Assembly: GCA_007258455.2 (NCBI GenBank)
Contig: VDFB02193867.1
Location: 568,469,469 to 568,533,468, forward strand
Reading direction: 5' to 3'
Length of the DNA stretch: 64,000 nt
DNA from: Sequoia sempervirens
Lineage: Eukaryota > Streptophyta > Pinopsida > Cupressales > Cupressaceae
Shown here: one piece after another, positions 1-11,580 of the stretch
Layout: each line of letters starts with the position of its first letter
Position numbering within the stretch: position 1 is the first letter of the stretch
Program-made: the position numbers and the translations under genes
The notes under the pieces: model-generated
Databases searched by the model: none
What the model saw: the letters and a program-made list of their open reading frames with translations, nothing else
What the model was told of the DNA's origin: nothing

Positions 1-1540
1 TTAAGGTTAGGGTTGGGGTTAAGGTTCAATTACTAGGATAAGAATTAGTGTTAGGGTTAGGATTATAGTTCAACTATAGTTCAAAGTTAGGGTTATGGTA
101 CAATTAGGACTATTGTTCAATAAATGTTCAATTAGGTTTAATACTTAATTAAGGTTAGTTTTAAAGTTCAATTAGGGTCTGGGTTAGGGTTGAGATTATG
201 AATCAAGTAGGTTTGGGTTAGGGTTTGATTAGAGTTAGGTTCAAGGTTTAGTTAGAGTTAGGTTTAGGGTTAGGGGTAGAATTCAATTATGCTTTGTGAT
301 CAATTAAAATTAGATTTAGTGTTCAATTAGGGTAAGGGTTAGAGTCCAAATAGGGTTAGAGTTTAACTAGGGTTAGGATTAGAATAGAATAAAGTTTTTT
401 GTTTAATTATGATATCTAGAATTTAGTATAATTTTAGAAAATGAAATGATTTGGACACAAAGAAAAATATAGAAAAGTTGATTTTATATAGATCTTATTT
501 CTTAATTTATTCTAAAATTCTAATTAATAATTGTTTAATTAATTTAAAATGAATATTTAATTTAACTTAATTTAGTTGTATTAGATAATTATTAAAACTA
601 AATAGATAATAAATATTTTATGGATTTTAAAAATTAGAATTTAGTTTAATTTTATTTGTAATGTCAAATATCAAAATTTTAGATTGAAATACTTAATTTA
701 TTTTAAATTATTTATAATTAATGTTGAATTTATAAACTAATATTAAGACATTAATAAATATAACCCTAATAATATGTTATTAGGATTAGGGTTAGTGTTA
801 GTATTAAATTAGGGTTAGAATTATAGTTCAATTGTGTTAGAGTTTAATTAGGGTTAGTGCTCATGAAGGGTTAGGTTTAAATATGATTCTTGAAATTGGG
901 GTTAGGGTTCAATTAGGGCTAGGATTTAGATGGGCTTAGGTTAGGTTAGAAATAGTTTTTAATTAGTCTAAAAAGAGTTTAGAATTAGTTAAATTATATC
1001 CAATTAGTTAGGGTTCAATTAAAGGTAGGATTATATTTCAACTAGGGTTATGATTCACCATGGTTAGGGTTTTGGTAAATTATAATTATATCTCACATAT
1101 ATGAGTTTGGGTTAGAGCTAGGATCTTGATTTGATTAATCCCAACCTTTGTAAAGGTTAGGGCTTCAATTAAGATCAAGGTTTATTACTAGTTTGATTAG
1201 GCTACAATTAGAGTTAAGTTGTCATGAGAACTATGGTTAGTGTTAAAACTGGGATTATGAATAGCATTAGAATTATGGTTAGGGTTAGAATTATAATTAT
1301 TGCTAGAATGAGAAGGGCTAGGATTATAATTATAGATAGACTTAGGGTTGGGATTAACATTATGGTTAAGTTAGGTTAGGTTTAACATTTAATTAGAGTT
1401 GGGGTCTAGAATAAAGCTTGGGTTCAATGATAGGGTTAGGGTTGGGGTTAGAGTTAAAGTTCAATTACAAATAGGGTTAGGGTTCAATTAGGCCATGTTA
1501 AGGTTAGATTAGGGTTATGATTCAATCTCAACAATAATTC
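1..1540 (+). repeat. Degenerate telomere-like array, G-rich on + strand
   Basis: TTAGGG/TTTAGGG-like words (GGTTAGGG, AATTAGGGTTAGGG, TTCAATTAGGG) recur at irregular spacing over 1-410 and 780-1540. An AT-rich spacer with almost none of them lies at about 411-775. The spacing is too irregular for a functional telomere, so this is an interstitial relic. Large interstitial telomere-like blocks are known in conifers; the assignment here rests only on the repeated words. Confidence 0.8.
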
Positions 1541-2404
1541 TCACTCTAACTCTAACCCTAAACTTAATCGTAAAACTAACACTGACACTATTTTTAACCC
1601 CAACCCTAACTAAATATATATCTAAATCTAACCTTAATTCTAGAGCTAAAAGTAATTCTAATCTTGTCTTTCATGTTGTGTTACAAATGCTACTAGCATA
1701 TATATATTATTTATTAATATATACAAAATACCCATTCTCCCTCTCTCAAGTCTTTCTCTCACTCACTCACTCCCTCTACTTTCTCCCCTCCACCCTTAAC
1801 CCTAAACCCTTAAACCATCTACCCTCTATCCTCAACCCTCCCTCCCTCTATCTCTCTCCCACTCCCTCCCTCTCTCTCTCAAGTATCTTCAATATCCTAC
1901 CCCCTCTCCCTCTCTTAGGTCTCTCACCTACCTAATTCTATTTCTCTCCCCTAACCCTAAACCCTAAAACCCTTAACCCTAAACCTAAACCCCCACCTCT
2001 ACCCTTAACCCTCACTTACTATCTCTCTCTCCCATCTCCCTCTCCTCACTAAATTCTATCTCTCTCTACCCATAACCCAAACCTCAACCCTTAAACCTCT
2101 ACCCTCTCTCTCTCTCAAGTCTCTCCCTCCTACCCCCTCTCCCTCTCTCAAGTCTCTCTCTCTCACTCACTCTCTTTATCTCTCTCCACCCTTAACCCTT
2201 AAAATCTAAACCCTTAAACCCTCTACCCTCTATCTCTCTCTCTCACCCTAAGTCTCTCCACTCTACCCTTAACCCTTAAACTTAAATCTTCTACCCTCTA
2301 TCTCTCCCACTCCCTCCCTCTCTCTCTCAAGACTCTCCCTCCTACCCCCTCTCCCTCTCTCAAGTCTCTCTCTCTCACTCACTCCCTCTATCTCTCTCCC
2401 CTCT
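1541..2404 (-). repeat. Telomere-like and CT-rich array, C-rich on + strand
   Basis: From about 1541 the polarity flips: CCCTAA, AACCCTAAACCC and TAACCCTTAAACC now appear on the + strand. They are mixed with long CTCTCTCTC and TCTCTCCCACTCCCTCC runs. Phrases such as TCTCAAGTCTCTC recur near 1745, 2115, 2150 and 2360, so it behaves like a diverged satellite with a unit of a few tens to a couple of hundred bases. The open frame at 1678-1935 is a by-product of this low complexity. Confidence 0.75.
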
Positions 2405-3769
2405 GATGGAACTTTATATTTTTTCTCCTTATGTTCCATTCCTACCCTGCCTGGTGTTATTGGTCTTTTATGGTGTCAAAATTTTCCTTGGGTTGGTGGT
2501 TTTAGCTTTATTTTCATATAAAACCCTTGTGTTTATTTTATTCCTTGGTTGGGATCTATTTCGATGTTACCTTTTGAGTGGTTTTAAAATGACTTATGTC
2601 CTATCATTTTGTCTAGGCTGACTCCTTTTTTTTTAATATTTTATTTCCTCTGCAGGGTTTTATTTTCCTAAGTCTTGGTTGGCCCTGTGTTTCATCATTT
2701 AAAAACAACTTATGTCATTATTTACCATCCACCTAGTGATGTCCCCTTGTCCTTTTAATAATTTTTTTGTTTTGCAGAAGGATGAAGTTTGTGCCACCAT
2801 TGATCAACTATCGTTTGATCCTAGCCGCTCCCCACCATCCCGCAATGACCCCACCACACTGCTTTAGTTGATTGTGATATCATGGGCGGGCACCATGTGT
2901 CCTGTCTAGTGAGGCTGAAGATGATAAGTTTGGTTGATTGTCTATCAATTTTCATCATATCTTAATGGTTTCCCACCATCGCATGATCAAAATTCGTTAG
3001 GTTTTTACTGATCGCAATATCGTGGGTTGGCACCACGTGTCTCATCTGATGAAGCCGAAGGAATGAAGGAAATACTATTGTAAATTAATTTGGCCTTAAT
3101 ACATTAAAATGTGGGTTAATAAAGTGTTCTTGAGGTGCACATGTTTTAAGTCAGCAGATATGTTATAATCTTGATGAAAAAGCTGCTCTACAGTTAATAA
3201 TAAGGCTAGCAACTGTGTTGAAGGAACAAGATCATGAATGCTCAAGATCTATAGTTTCCTGCCAACGTGTGATCCAAAGTTTCAAGATCTTTACTGATTT
3301 TGATATCGTGGGTGACTACCACATGGATAGCTAAAATTTAAATATGTATCAAATATGGTTGGAGTCATTCTTGCAGCATGCAAGTGAGCTTTAATGGCAT
3401 ATGAGACATTTGCTGGCATGATTTGATCAAGATAAAATCAATTCTCCTGTTCTATTTGTATCACAAAGTAGTCAAGTATGTTGAAGAGCAGTTTCAAAGC
3501 TAAAAGTAAAGTTGTGAATCTTTGCAGCCAGAATTTGGGACTTCTACAAAAAAAGTCATGAGTTAATTTTTGTGCTTCCCAGTCATTTTGCACTTCTATT
3601 TGGGAAAAGATTTGTTGTTCTTTTCATCGAGCTTGTTGATAAATGTGTTAGGGCTATAGTTTAATTATAGTTGTGAAAAATTGCAATGTTTTGTTCTATA
3701 ATTTCCTATCTCTAGTTAGTCCTAGCTATTTGAAGTGTGAAATTGTAAAAAGGCCTTAGTTTGTCCAAG
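2405..3769 (+). other. Left part of a 6.2-kb block inserted in the telomere-like array
   Basis: The CT-rich array stops abruptly at about 2404 and unrelated sequence begins. T-rich stretches ending in splice-acceptor-like CTGCAG/TTGCAG occur near 2650 and 2775. Three diverged copies of a motif containing ATATCGTGGG and GGCACCAC lie near 2875, 3015 and 3300. The frame at 2406-2621 encodes a hydrophobic, F/L-rich peptide with no recognisable family. I see no convincing gene before 3770; this may be the leader of the reading frame that follows. Confidence 0.45.
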
Positions 3770-6700
3770 ATGGCAGTGCCAAAGCAACATTCTGGCCAAG
3801 TTGACTATTTAAGAAGAAACCTATATGATGATTTCCTGGATCAATTGCCCTACTCAACGAATGATAGGAAGAAGGGATTGGTTCTAATGCGAGGGAAAAT
3901 CCTGGGGGAAGGGTTAGTATATATTTGATCTAACATTTTCGATGCTAGGGTTCCTCTCATAGGCTTGGAAATGTTTAGATTATGGTATGGATAGAGGAAT
4001 TTGCCTCAACCCTTTTTCAAACAGTTGGATGTATGATTTGGGAAAGTTGGTGGTCCCAAATGTGTTCCCTAACATAGACTTACTTAGGGAAATGGCTGCA
4101 AGATATGACCCTGTCACATGGGTAATTAGGAATAATAATGGAAAGGTTCTGTTGAGCATTAATAGAGAAGAGGTCCAACAGATTTTTGACTTGAGTGAAC
4201 CAAGTGAAGACTTGGTTCCTATCAATCTTGAGGAAATGAAGTAGGAATATGCAAAGTTGAAGTCTCGTTTTAGAGCTAAGTTGCTTCCACCTCATCTAAC
4301 TAGAGCAGGAGGTTCACAATTTCATATCAACCCTAGTGACCAAGAACCTTTCAAATTAAACTATTTTGCAAATCATTTCTCAGCCACTTTCTATTCATTG
4401 TGTCAGATTTTTGGTTTCAGTCTTGGTGTGGTGATGCCTATTGCATACATGTTCATGGGGGTACAAATACAACACACTAAATTCTCTATGACATATGACT
4501 TTTCTTCTTTCTTGGTTGAGAGGATACATGAAGGGTTTTCAAAGTTGCAGAAAAATGATACTAGCACTCAATTATTCTAGTATTCTATGCTGATGCATAT
4601 GTTGTTGTTCAAGAATGCTAACTTTTTCTCTCAAAAGATGGAATTAAGGCAATCAATTGATGGAAAAATATTGCCAATACAATTATGGGCTGGAGATTTA
4701 TCTTGCAATAAGGAAAGCACCAGTTATGTGAAATTTGATAATTGCTTTACTTCTAGATTGAGGGCTAGACTAATGGTGAATGTACCTAGGATCCTTGAGG
4801 AATTGCATGATTTCCTCAAGCCAAAAGGGAGGAATCCAGAATTGAAAGTTATTGGGTGACATTATCCCATACCCAATTAGCACTATTTTGAGAGCATATG
4901 GTTTTGAAGGAACCCCCCATATACTGCCATACAATGTGCCACCAATAGTGGGGTTTGCAGAAGTTATGTGGCAAATAGGTTGTATCCATGAGGACAACCT
5001 CATAAGGAGGGGTAAGGGAACATTTGTCCCTGATTATACAGTGGTGTCTGATTTTTCCTTTTCAAAAGGAGGCTAGGTGCATTTTGAGAAATTATTTGAT
5101 GATTACCATTTGAGGTGTGGTCCAAAGCGGCAACATGATCTTGAGGGTTTCTTTGCCCTTTTCAGACAAAGAATAAAGGCTAGAAAATCTGTGCATGAGT
5201 TCAATTTTCCTGAGGATTTGATCATAAATGAATTTGATCTAAATAGGAAAGAGTTGAACAAGGAGAAATGGATAGCTTATGATAAGCTATTAGATATTGT
5301 GCATAAGATGGATCTAAAGTATAATCCATTGTTGGAGTTCAATCCATACCATAAGAAGGTTGACTTTCTAATGGAGAACTTCAAGGAAATTATGGGCACA
5401 TTGAGGACCAAAAAGATAAATTTAGAACCGAGTCTAGGTGTATAGGAACAAGGTGTCAAGCCAATTGAAACAAGGCCAGCATACTAGCCTACAAAAAGGT
5501 GGCCTATTTATAAGAGGAAAAATGATGATAGTAGTGATGAAGAGGAAGTGGACAGAAAAGGAAAGAAAACAATGAATTTTTCTTCACAACCAGGTCCAAA
5601 ATTCAAAGTGCCTAGGGCAATTAAAATCATTGATTTAGAATCATCACCAGAAGACAGTCCCTCATCACCACCATTCGAGCCAAGCCCTAAAAGACAAAGA
5701 ATTGATCAACCACTAGAGTATATGATGGATGAAATTATTGTTATTGATCAAGACATCCAGGTTGGTATGCCTTCCCCTCCTAGGCCAGCTGAATTGGTTC
5801 TATCTGATGTAGATATGAAAGGAAAAAGTGTACAAGATCCAAGAATGGAAGCATGTAAGGAGTTTCTAGATGACAATACATTTGTAAAAACTCTTGTATT
5901 CTTGCAATTGGTATGGAGGATGAAATTTGAAGAATATCAAGAGAAATGTAAGAAGAGAAGAGAACTAAGGCCTGACAGGTCAGACCAAGATAATGATGAG
6001 GAGGTAAAAGGTGAATTAATGAAAGAATTTAAGAGCATCACTCCTGAAGAGGGAAGAATACTGGTGACTTAGGCTAGTGTGTTGAATATGCTTGAATGGG
6101 ACATTGCAGATGTTGTAGCATTTAATGCTATTTTAAAGTCCAAGCATCCTTTGCAAGACTCTGAAGAAGAAGTCAAGGTAGCATTGCAACATTCTACCTT
6201 CAGTGAGGAATATGAAACTTTGGCAATTTAGGCATTGGCCCCTCAAGGAAGAAATCCAAATGTTACTGATATTAATCCAAGTTTTAGAGGAGGATTAATA
6301 ATAAAGAGAGATTTAGAGACCTCAACCACTTAGGCCACTAATTTGACTATGAATGTGGCCAAATTGGCCCAAAAGACTGCTGAAAGGGAGAAGGATGGAA
6401 AGAAGAGCCTAATGGAGAAGTATAAATTTTTTATTCAGGAATACAACAAGATGCAACAGAGGAATGTTGAGTTGCAAACTAAGGTGGAAAGGTTTAGGTA
6501 TAAACAAATTGGAGAGACATCAAGTGTTCCAGGGACTAGTACATTACCTTCTACAACATGGTCAGTGTCTCCTGCTTCTCCAATTGTTTCCACACCAATG
6601 TCTCCCAGTTAGAATCTTTCTCTCACCCCTTCTTTAGAACAAATTGATGAAGAAACAGAGTGCTCTGTTGATCCTACAAAGAAGCAACTCTTGCAAAGAA

Positions 6701-7431
6701 TTGATGAATTGCAAACATCATTGAAGGTAAGTGAGGATGGATCTCTTTCAAACCAAAAGGAGATTGTTACTACTATCTTGAGGTATTTAAATGAAAATGT
6801 TGATAGTAAATTGCTATCTATACATTCTTTATATTCTTTGCTATTAGATGCAATAAAGAATATTGATAGGGATTAGGAAGTAGTGATACCATTGATTGAA
6901 AATTGGATCCCTAGGGTCAGCAATTTGGATGTCATGTATAAGGCTTCAAGGTTTGATACAAATAATAGGCCCCAATCATTAAAGCCTACTCAAGTGTTGG
7001 TTAAATCATTGCAAGGTTTTCAAACCCTACCAGATGATTTGAGTAGGAAGATCAGGGAATTGGTGAATAATTTTAATGATTGGGGTAACACATTGTTACC
7101 AAATATAATTGATGAGCAGGAGAAAATTAGGTCACTCCAGCAATGGCAGGATCAAGCAAGTGAAGTCATCAATGATCAAATTAAATTAATTTGTGATGAC
7201 TCAGATTATGACTTTTTGGTGAGATGAATGGATAAAATCATTAGTACCTACTCATTTTTGGAAGCTTTTGAAAGAGATGCAAATCAGGTAGTGGTAAAAT
7301 ACACACCTTATAATGCCAAGGTGAATGAGGTCATTAATTTTGACTAGCCGAATGATGAAGAATACCAAAAATGGGTAACTAAATATTTGACTAAGGAAGA
7401 GTAAAAGGAATGGACTACTAACAAGTGGTAA
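3770..7431 (+). pseudogene. Decayed long ORF of unknown function (about 1,200 codons)
   Basis: I do not recognise this protein. An ATG at 3770 opens a frame that runs to about 3928. After shifts near 3930-3985 the frame of 3987 runs to about 4855, and then a single frame holds from 4852 to the TAA at 7429. The N-terminal part is globular, with aromatic-rich segments such as YDLGKLVVPNVFPN. The middle (about 5550-5800) is basic and then Ser/Pro-rich, with an NLS-like SPKRQRID. A Lys/Glu-rich stretch follows at 5930-6060. A predicted coiled coil lies at about 6370-6500 (EYNKMQQRNVELQTKVERF), followed by a Ser/Thr/Pro linker and helical C-terminal segments. In-frame stops are TAG at 4242, 4578, 5074, 5443, 5485, 6070, 6229, 6331, 6610, 6874 and 7345, TGA at 7225 and TAA at 7402. 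No RT, integrase, transposase or zinc-knuckle motif is visible. It could be an ORF1-like protein of a retroelement or a captured gene. Confidence 0.7.
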
Positions 7432-8591
7432 ATTGGATGTTGTGGTTACATCGATTTCCAGTTTTTCTTTGATGCCATTCTTGGCATGGGTTTCTTGTGG
7501 TTTTTTATTGTTCCATCAACTTTTCTTAGCTGACATGATGAACAAGAATATTCTCCAAGGTGATGGTTGTTGTAACCATTTTTGGAATATCACCAAGTGT
7601 TCCAACTGGCTGGTGATATGTGTACTTTCTGGCCCAATGCTTGTTTTCTCCTTCATTTTCTATAAGAAGGATTTTAGGGCCAATAGTACGAGTTAGAAAG
7701 TTAGATAATTTTTGGTTGAGTCTACATGAAGTTGCAGAGAAAATTGTAAAGTCTGATGGTTTTAGAGAGAAATATAATTTAGGTTTTGATTTATTCTTTA
7801 ATCAGTTTTGAATTCATGGGGATTTAATGTTGTATAACAGTACTAGCATTTGAGTTGAAATGATAAATTCAAACTCATGTCTCTCCACTATACATGCATA
7901 TCTGAATTTTGAATAAGATGACTAAGGGTTGTTTCATTCACCTCACTATTGTGGTGTGTATAATCCTTATTTTAGCTTTAATTCAAGGAATTAATTAAAA
8001 TACTTGAATGGTATTATAGGCGGATATGTTCTGTATATAAGGATTTGATAAGTAGTATTGGGTGAGAATGCATACTGATAAAATTGTAATGCATTATTGT
8101 CAAGAATCTTATATGTTATGTATTAAATCTATTATAAACCTTGAGATGCTTATGAATTTGACTCCTGCAATGGATATATGGCACTGATCTAAGTTGTACT
8201 TATTTGTGTAGTTCAATAATTATTTTTCTTTACCTAGAGCTTGCTACAAATTGTAAATTAATGACTATATTTTACTATGGATTGTGTTGTAATTATCTCA
8301 TACTCCACATAGTTAATATTATCGGTGAACAGGCAATTTTATTTGATATTATCATATTTTGTTGAGCTATTCAGTGGGATCATCTATTATTTGTTAATGT
8401 TATTTATGATATTGGTGCAATGGTTGTAAACACATTAAGGGATCACCCTCTCATGTCTTGCAGAGCCCAAAGTGTAGGAGGATTTTTAAGTCCTCGTCAA
8501 TTGGTCCAGGTCCTTCGAGTTGCCCTTGATTCAAATTGGCAATCCCATAGGTAGATTAGAAGACCAACTTGGTTACAGTGTAAAAAAAAAA
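7432..8591 (+). other. 3' flank of the unknown ORF, ending in A10
   Basis: No coding region that I can support. The sequence is AT-rich to about 8440. A splice-acceptor-like TCTTGCAG at about 8456 is followed by roughly 120 bp of more complex sequence that ends in ten A residues at 8582-8591. Telomere-like C-rich sequence resumes immediately after. The A-run at the boundary suggests the 3' end of a retroposed transcript. Confidence 0.5.
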
Positions 8592-8692
8592 CAAACCAAC
8601 ACCCTCTAACTTTAACCCTAAACCCTAAACCATTAACCCTTAAACCCTCTACCCTCTATCTCTCTCCCACTCTAAACTCTAAACCTTTCCTT
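8592..8692 (-). repeat. Telomere-like/CT array resumes
   Basis: AACCCTAAACCC, CATTAACCCTTAAACC and CCTCTACCCTCTATCTC closely match the array at 1541-2404, so the block 2405-8591 appears to interrupt one array. Confidence 0.7.
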
Positions 8693-9053
8693 GTATTCTT
8701 TTATAATATTCATTATTCTTACTTATTTTACACTTACATTTACAAATAAACATACATATGCATTTACTGTTTTCATTTATTTCTCATGTAGTTTAATAAT
8801 TTGATCGATTTCATATTATATGTGTTGAAGACTTTAGAATTTCAATTACATTAATTTATGGATATGTTGTATCTATAACACTACAAAACCATATGCTCTT
8901 TGCATTTACACTTGCATTTAGAAATACACATTTATATACATAGATATAGATTTCTTTAATGATATGTTGTATTTATTGTTCTAGGAGAGCATCCAGTAAT
9001 TGCATTTACATTTACATTTAAAAATACATATACATACATACATACATACATAC

Positions 9054-9111
<58 letters not shown>

Positions 9112-9991
9112 GTGTGTCTTTATATCATTTATATTCAGTGTTCAAAAAAAACCCATTAGGTCTACACATGGATAAAATTTTACAAAATTAGATCTCCCAT
9201 ACATGTTTTGTTGAAACCTAGGCTCGAACCTCTCATTTCACATGCTTTTCTTCACAAAACTCTTAAGGACAGCATCTATAGCTTCTTTATTTCTCATCCT
9301 ATGCCCTCTTCATGCATCCTACAATTACAATAGTATTCATGGGGCCTCTTACACAAGCTACAGTAATCACAAAAAGTGTAAGATCCCCTTTATATCATTT
9401 TCTGACTACAAAACCCTCAAAAACAAGGTAACCGGGTTGTATGCAAATAAATGAAGCTTTCTAACTCAAATCAATGCCTTAAGCCCTCAAATCAGATTCA
9501 AATCAAAGCTAACACATATCTTCATGACCTGGAATTGATTTCACATTAAAATATGGCTGCATGTGACTGTATAGTGCTGCATAACAAGAAAAATATATAA
9601 ATTTTGAAGAAAAACATAGATTTTTGAATTTCAAGAGCTTGTATTTTAAATCCTCAACCATCAACAACCATTACAATGATCACTTTATGCCTTTTAAAGG
9701 AATTTTCACGTCAACCACTAAACAACCACCTCTACAACTAACTATTTAATCTTTTATGATCACATGAAACATAAAACACACTAATTTCAAGGTTGTTAAC
9801 ATCACTATTGAAATGTTTTAATTTTTTGACCTTTCAAACATTAAAAAAGTACATCAATAAATTAATTATGTAATGGCATAAAAATTAAAAATATCGTGAA
9901 TTAATTATGTAACCACATAAATCAAATATAATTCTATCAAGAAATTAATATCAAATAGATAGTATAATCACATAACTCATACATTTTAATG
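8693..9991. other. AT-rich interval without a gene
   Basis: No supported gene. It contains the CATA/TA microsatellite at 9029-9108. On the minus strand near 9215-9226 there is a Pol III B-box-like GGTTCGAGCCT that may be a SINE remnant. Confidence 0.5.
9029..9108. repeat. CATA/TA microsatellite
   Basis: About six CATA units (to 9053) are followed by about 26 TA units (9056-9108). The open frame crossing it is an artefact. Confidence 0.95.
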
Positions 9992-10660
9992 TCATTGATC
10001 TTCTTCTTCATCCAACTCTTTGTCTATATCATTTGATCTAGATTCAAAATTGTAAGGATTGACCATATAATCATCATCATCATCAATATCAGTTTTGATA
10101 ATGTCATCATCCACATGGATATCATCTTCATGAACATTAACTCCTACATCATCATGATCTAGTTCCTCCTCTTCGATAACTTTGTCAAAGACATCATCAA
10201 CTAACTGTTGATCTTGATCATCATCTACAACATCTTCTAGCTCTTCAGTATCTTCTTCTTCCATCACACTATACTTTACTGGCCTTCCTCTTGGATCATG
10301 TTGAACAATAAATGACCAACCTAGTTTACCTGGAACCTCTGAGTAAAATACCTACTCACATTGGCTTAGAAGAACATAGGGCTCATTTCTAGCTTGCTTG
10401 ATCAACCTTGTATTAACCATGGTAAATCCATTATCATGTTCAATAACAATTCTCTCAAAATCATTTTCATTCAATCGTAGCCTGTACCATAGGATGACGA
10501 ACAAAATTAATCTGAAGGACTTAAAGTCACACTCAAGTATATCATCCAAAATCCCATAGTATCAATTTTCTGAGACATTTGGATGTATATCGCTTCGAGA
10601 TGAAACATTAGTCACCTAAAAGATTGTAGTTATACTAGAATCACAAGTTCTCTTCATGTC
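9992..10660 (-). pseudogene. CACTA transposase C-terminal region (DUF4216-like plus acidic tail)
   Basis: Read on the minus strand, 10660-10350 gives a DUF4216-like segment: YYGILDDILECDFKSF, then NEPYVLLSQCE, a TAG stop, and VFYSEVPGK. This is followed by HDPRGRPVKYSV and a strongly acidic tail (9992-10267, EEEDTEELEDVVDDDQDQ and runs of D/E). This order is typical of the downstream part of plant En/Spm (CACTA) transposase genes. Extra stops include TGA before YYGIL and stops near 10615 and 10670. The domain names are from memory of the families; decay is obvious. Confidence 0.75.
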
Positions 10661-11229
10661 ATCCAACATTTTGACTCAAAATTTATGACCATTGCACCAC
10701 ATAGCCTTGTGGTGTTTCACCTACAATTTGCCAAACATGTAAAAATTATTGCAATATCTTCATTTGATAAACATATTTATTCTTGGCCAAATGTATGCAA
10801 AGAAAACTATCTCAACATATATATACATTAATATAATTGAAAATAATTAAATTATATGGGTGATTAATATATTTATACATACTTGTTTCTCTTAAACCAT
10901 ATGCTAAATCAATTTCCTTTTGTGTAACATTGGAATCTCCATTACGATGAGCTTCTTTGAACAATGAAGCCACACCTTCCCATGTTAATGTGCAACCAGA
11001 TCAAGTTGACATCGTTCAATCCATATCGTCATCCAATCAAGATTGTTAGCGACGTACAAATGTAGTGCATCCCACTCTCAACCAACTGTATCAAAAAAAA
11101 TTGAAATTCACAAATGATGTATAATTAGTTAAATACCACAATATATGACCTTAATTTATAATTGATGTATATTAAACATTAAAAATTAAATAAGTACAAT
11201 ATACATAAAAACTATATGTAAAATTTATT

Positions 11230-11580
11230 CCAACTAATCTCCATGACCATCTTATATTTACCTCTCACTTTTCTCAATCTACCTTTCCCCATCAGGTACT
11301 CCCCTTTGAATTTGTTAATGGAGTTGGGATCCCAAATGCGATCTACATGGATCTTTGTTGCAAATTTAGAAAGATATTCACTAATGTATACTATGGTCTA
11401 GTATATCATATATCCCTCCACCATAGAACCCTCAAGATGTGCTCTTTGTCTAACCAAAGCCTTCAAAAATTTCAAGTGCCTCTCAACCATCCACATTGAC
11501 CTTGTGTGTACAAGTCCACACAATTCAATCTCCTCAACTTGGTGTATGAGGTAGTGTTCTTATGCATTGAAAAATGTCGA
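11230..11580 (-). pseudogene. CACTA transposase DUF4218-like segment
   Basis: The minus strand reads LIHQVEEIELCGLVHTRSMW, then MVERHLKFLKALVRQRAHLE, then GSMVEGYMIY, a TAG stop, and VYISEYLSKFATKI. This matches the DUF4218 pattern (HLVDEI..CGPVH...ERYLK.LK..VRN.A..EGSI.EGY) found between the catalytic TNP2 domain and DUF4216 in plant CACTA elements. A stop precedes EHYLIHQ at the upstream edge. It is in the expected order between the pieces at 12.5-13.8 kb and 10.0-10.7 kb. Confidence 0.8.

Noticed and set aside
1678..1935. 85-codon open frame in the CT-rich array
   Set aside because: Low-complexity Ser/Pro/Leu translation of CT repeats; no codon structure.
3770..7431. UAG reassigned or read through as glutamine
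   Set aside because: The frame also has TGA and TAA stops and real frameshifts near 3930-3985 and 4855, and the neighbouring elements decay with all three stops. Mutational decay at methylated CAG is the simpler reading.
7433..7811. Open frames after the unknown ORF
   Set aside because: Hydrophobic translation of T-rich DNA, directly after the terminal stop, with no motif.
8879..8890. CACTACAAAACC as the left end of the CACTA transposon
   Set aside because: Resembles a CACTA end but no inverted partner or subterminal repeats could be found near 14.6-15.1 kb.
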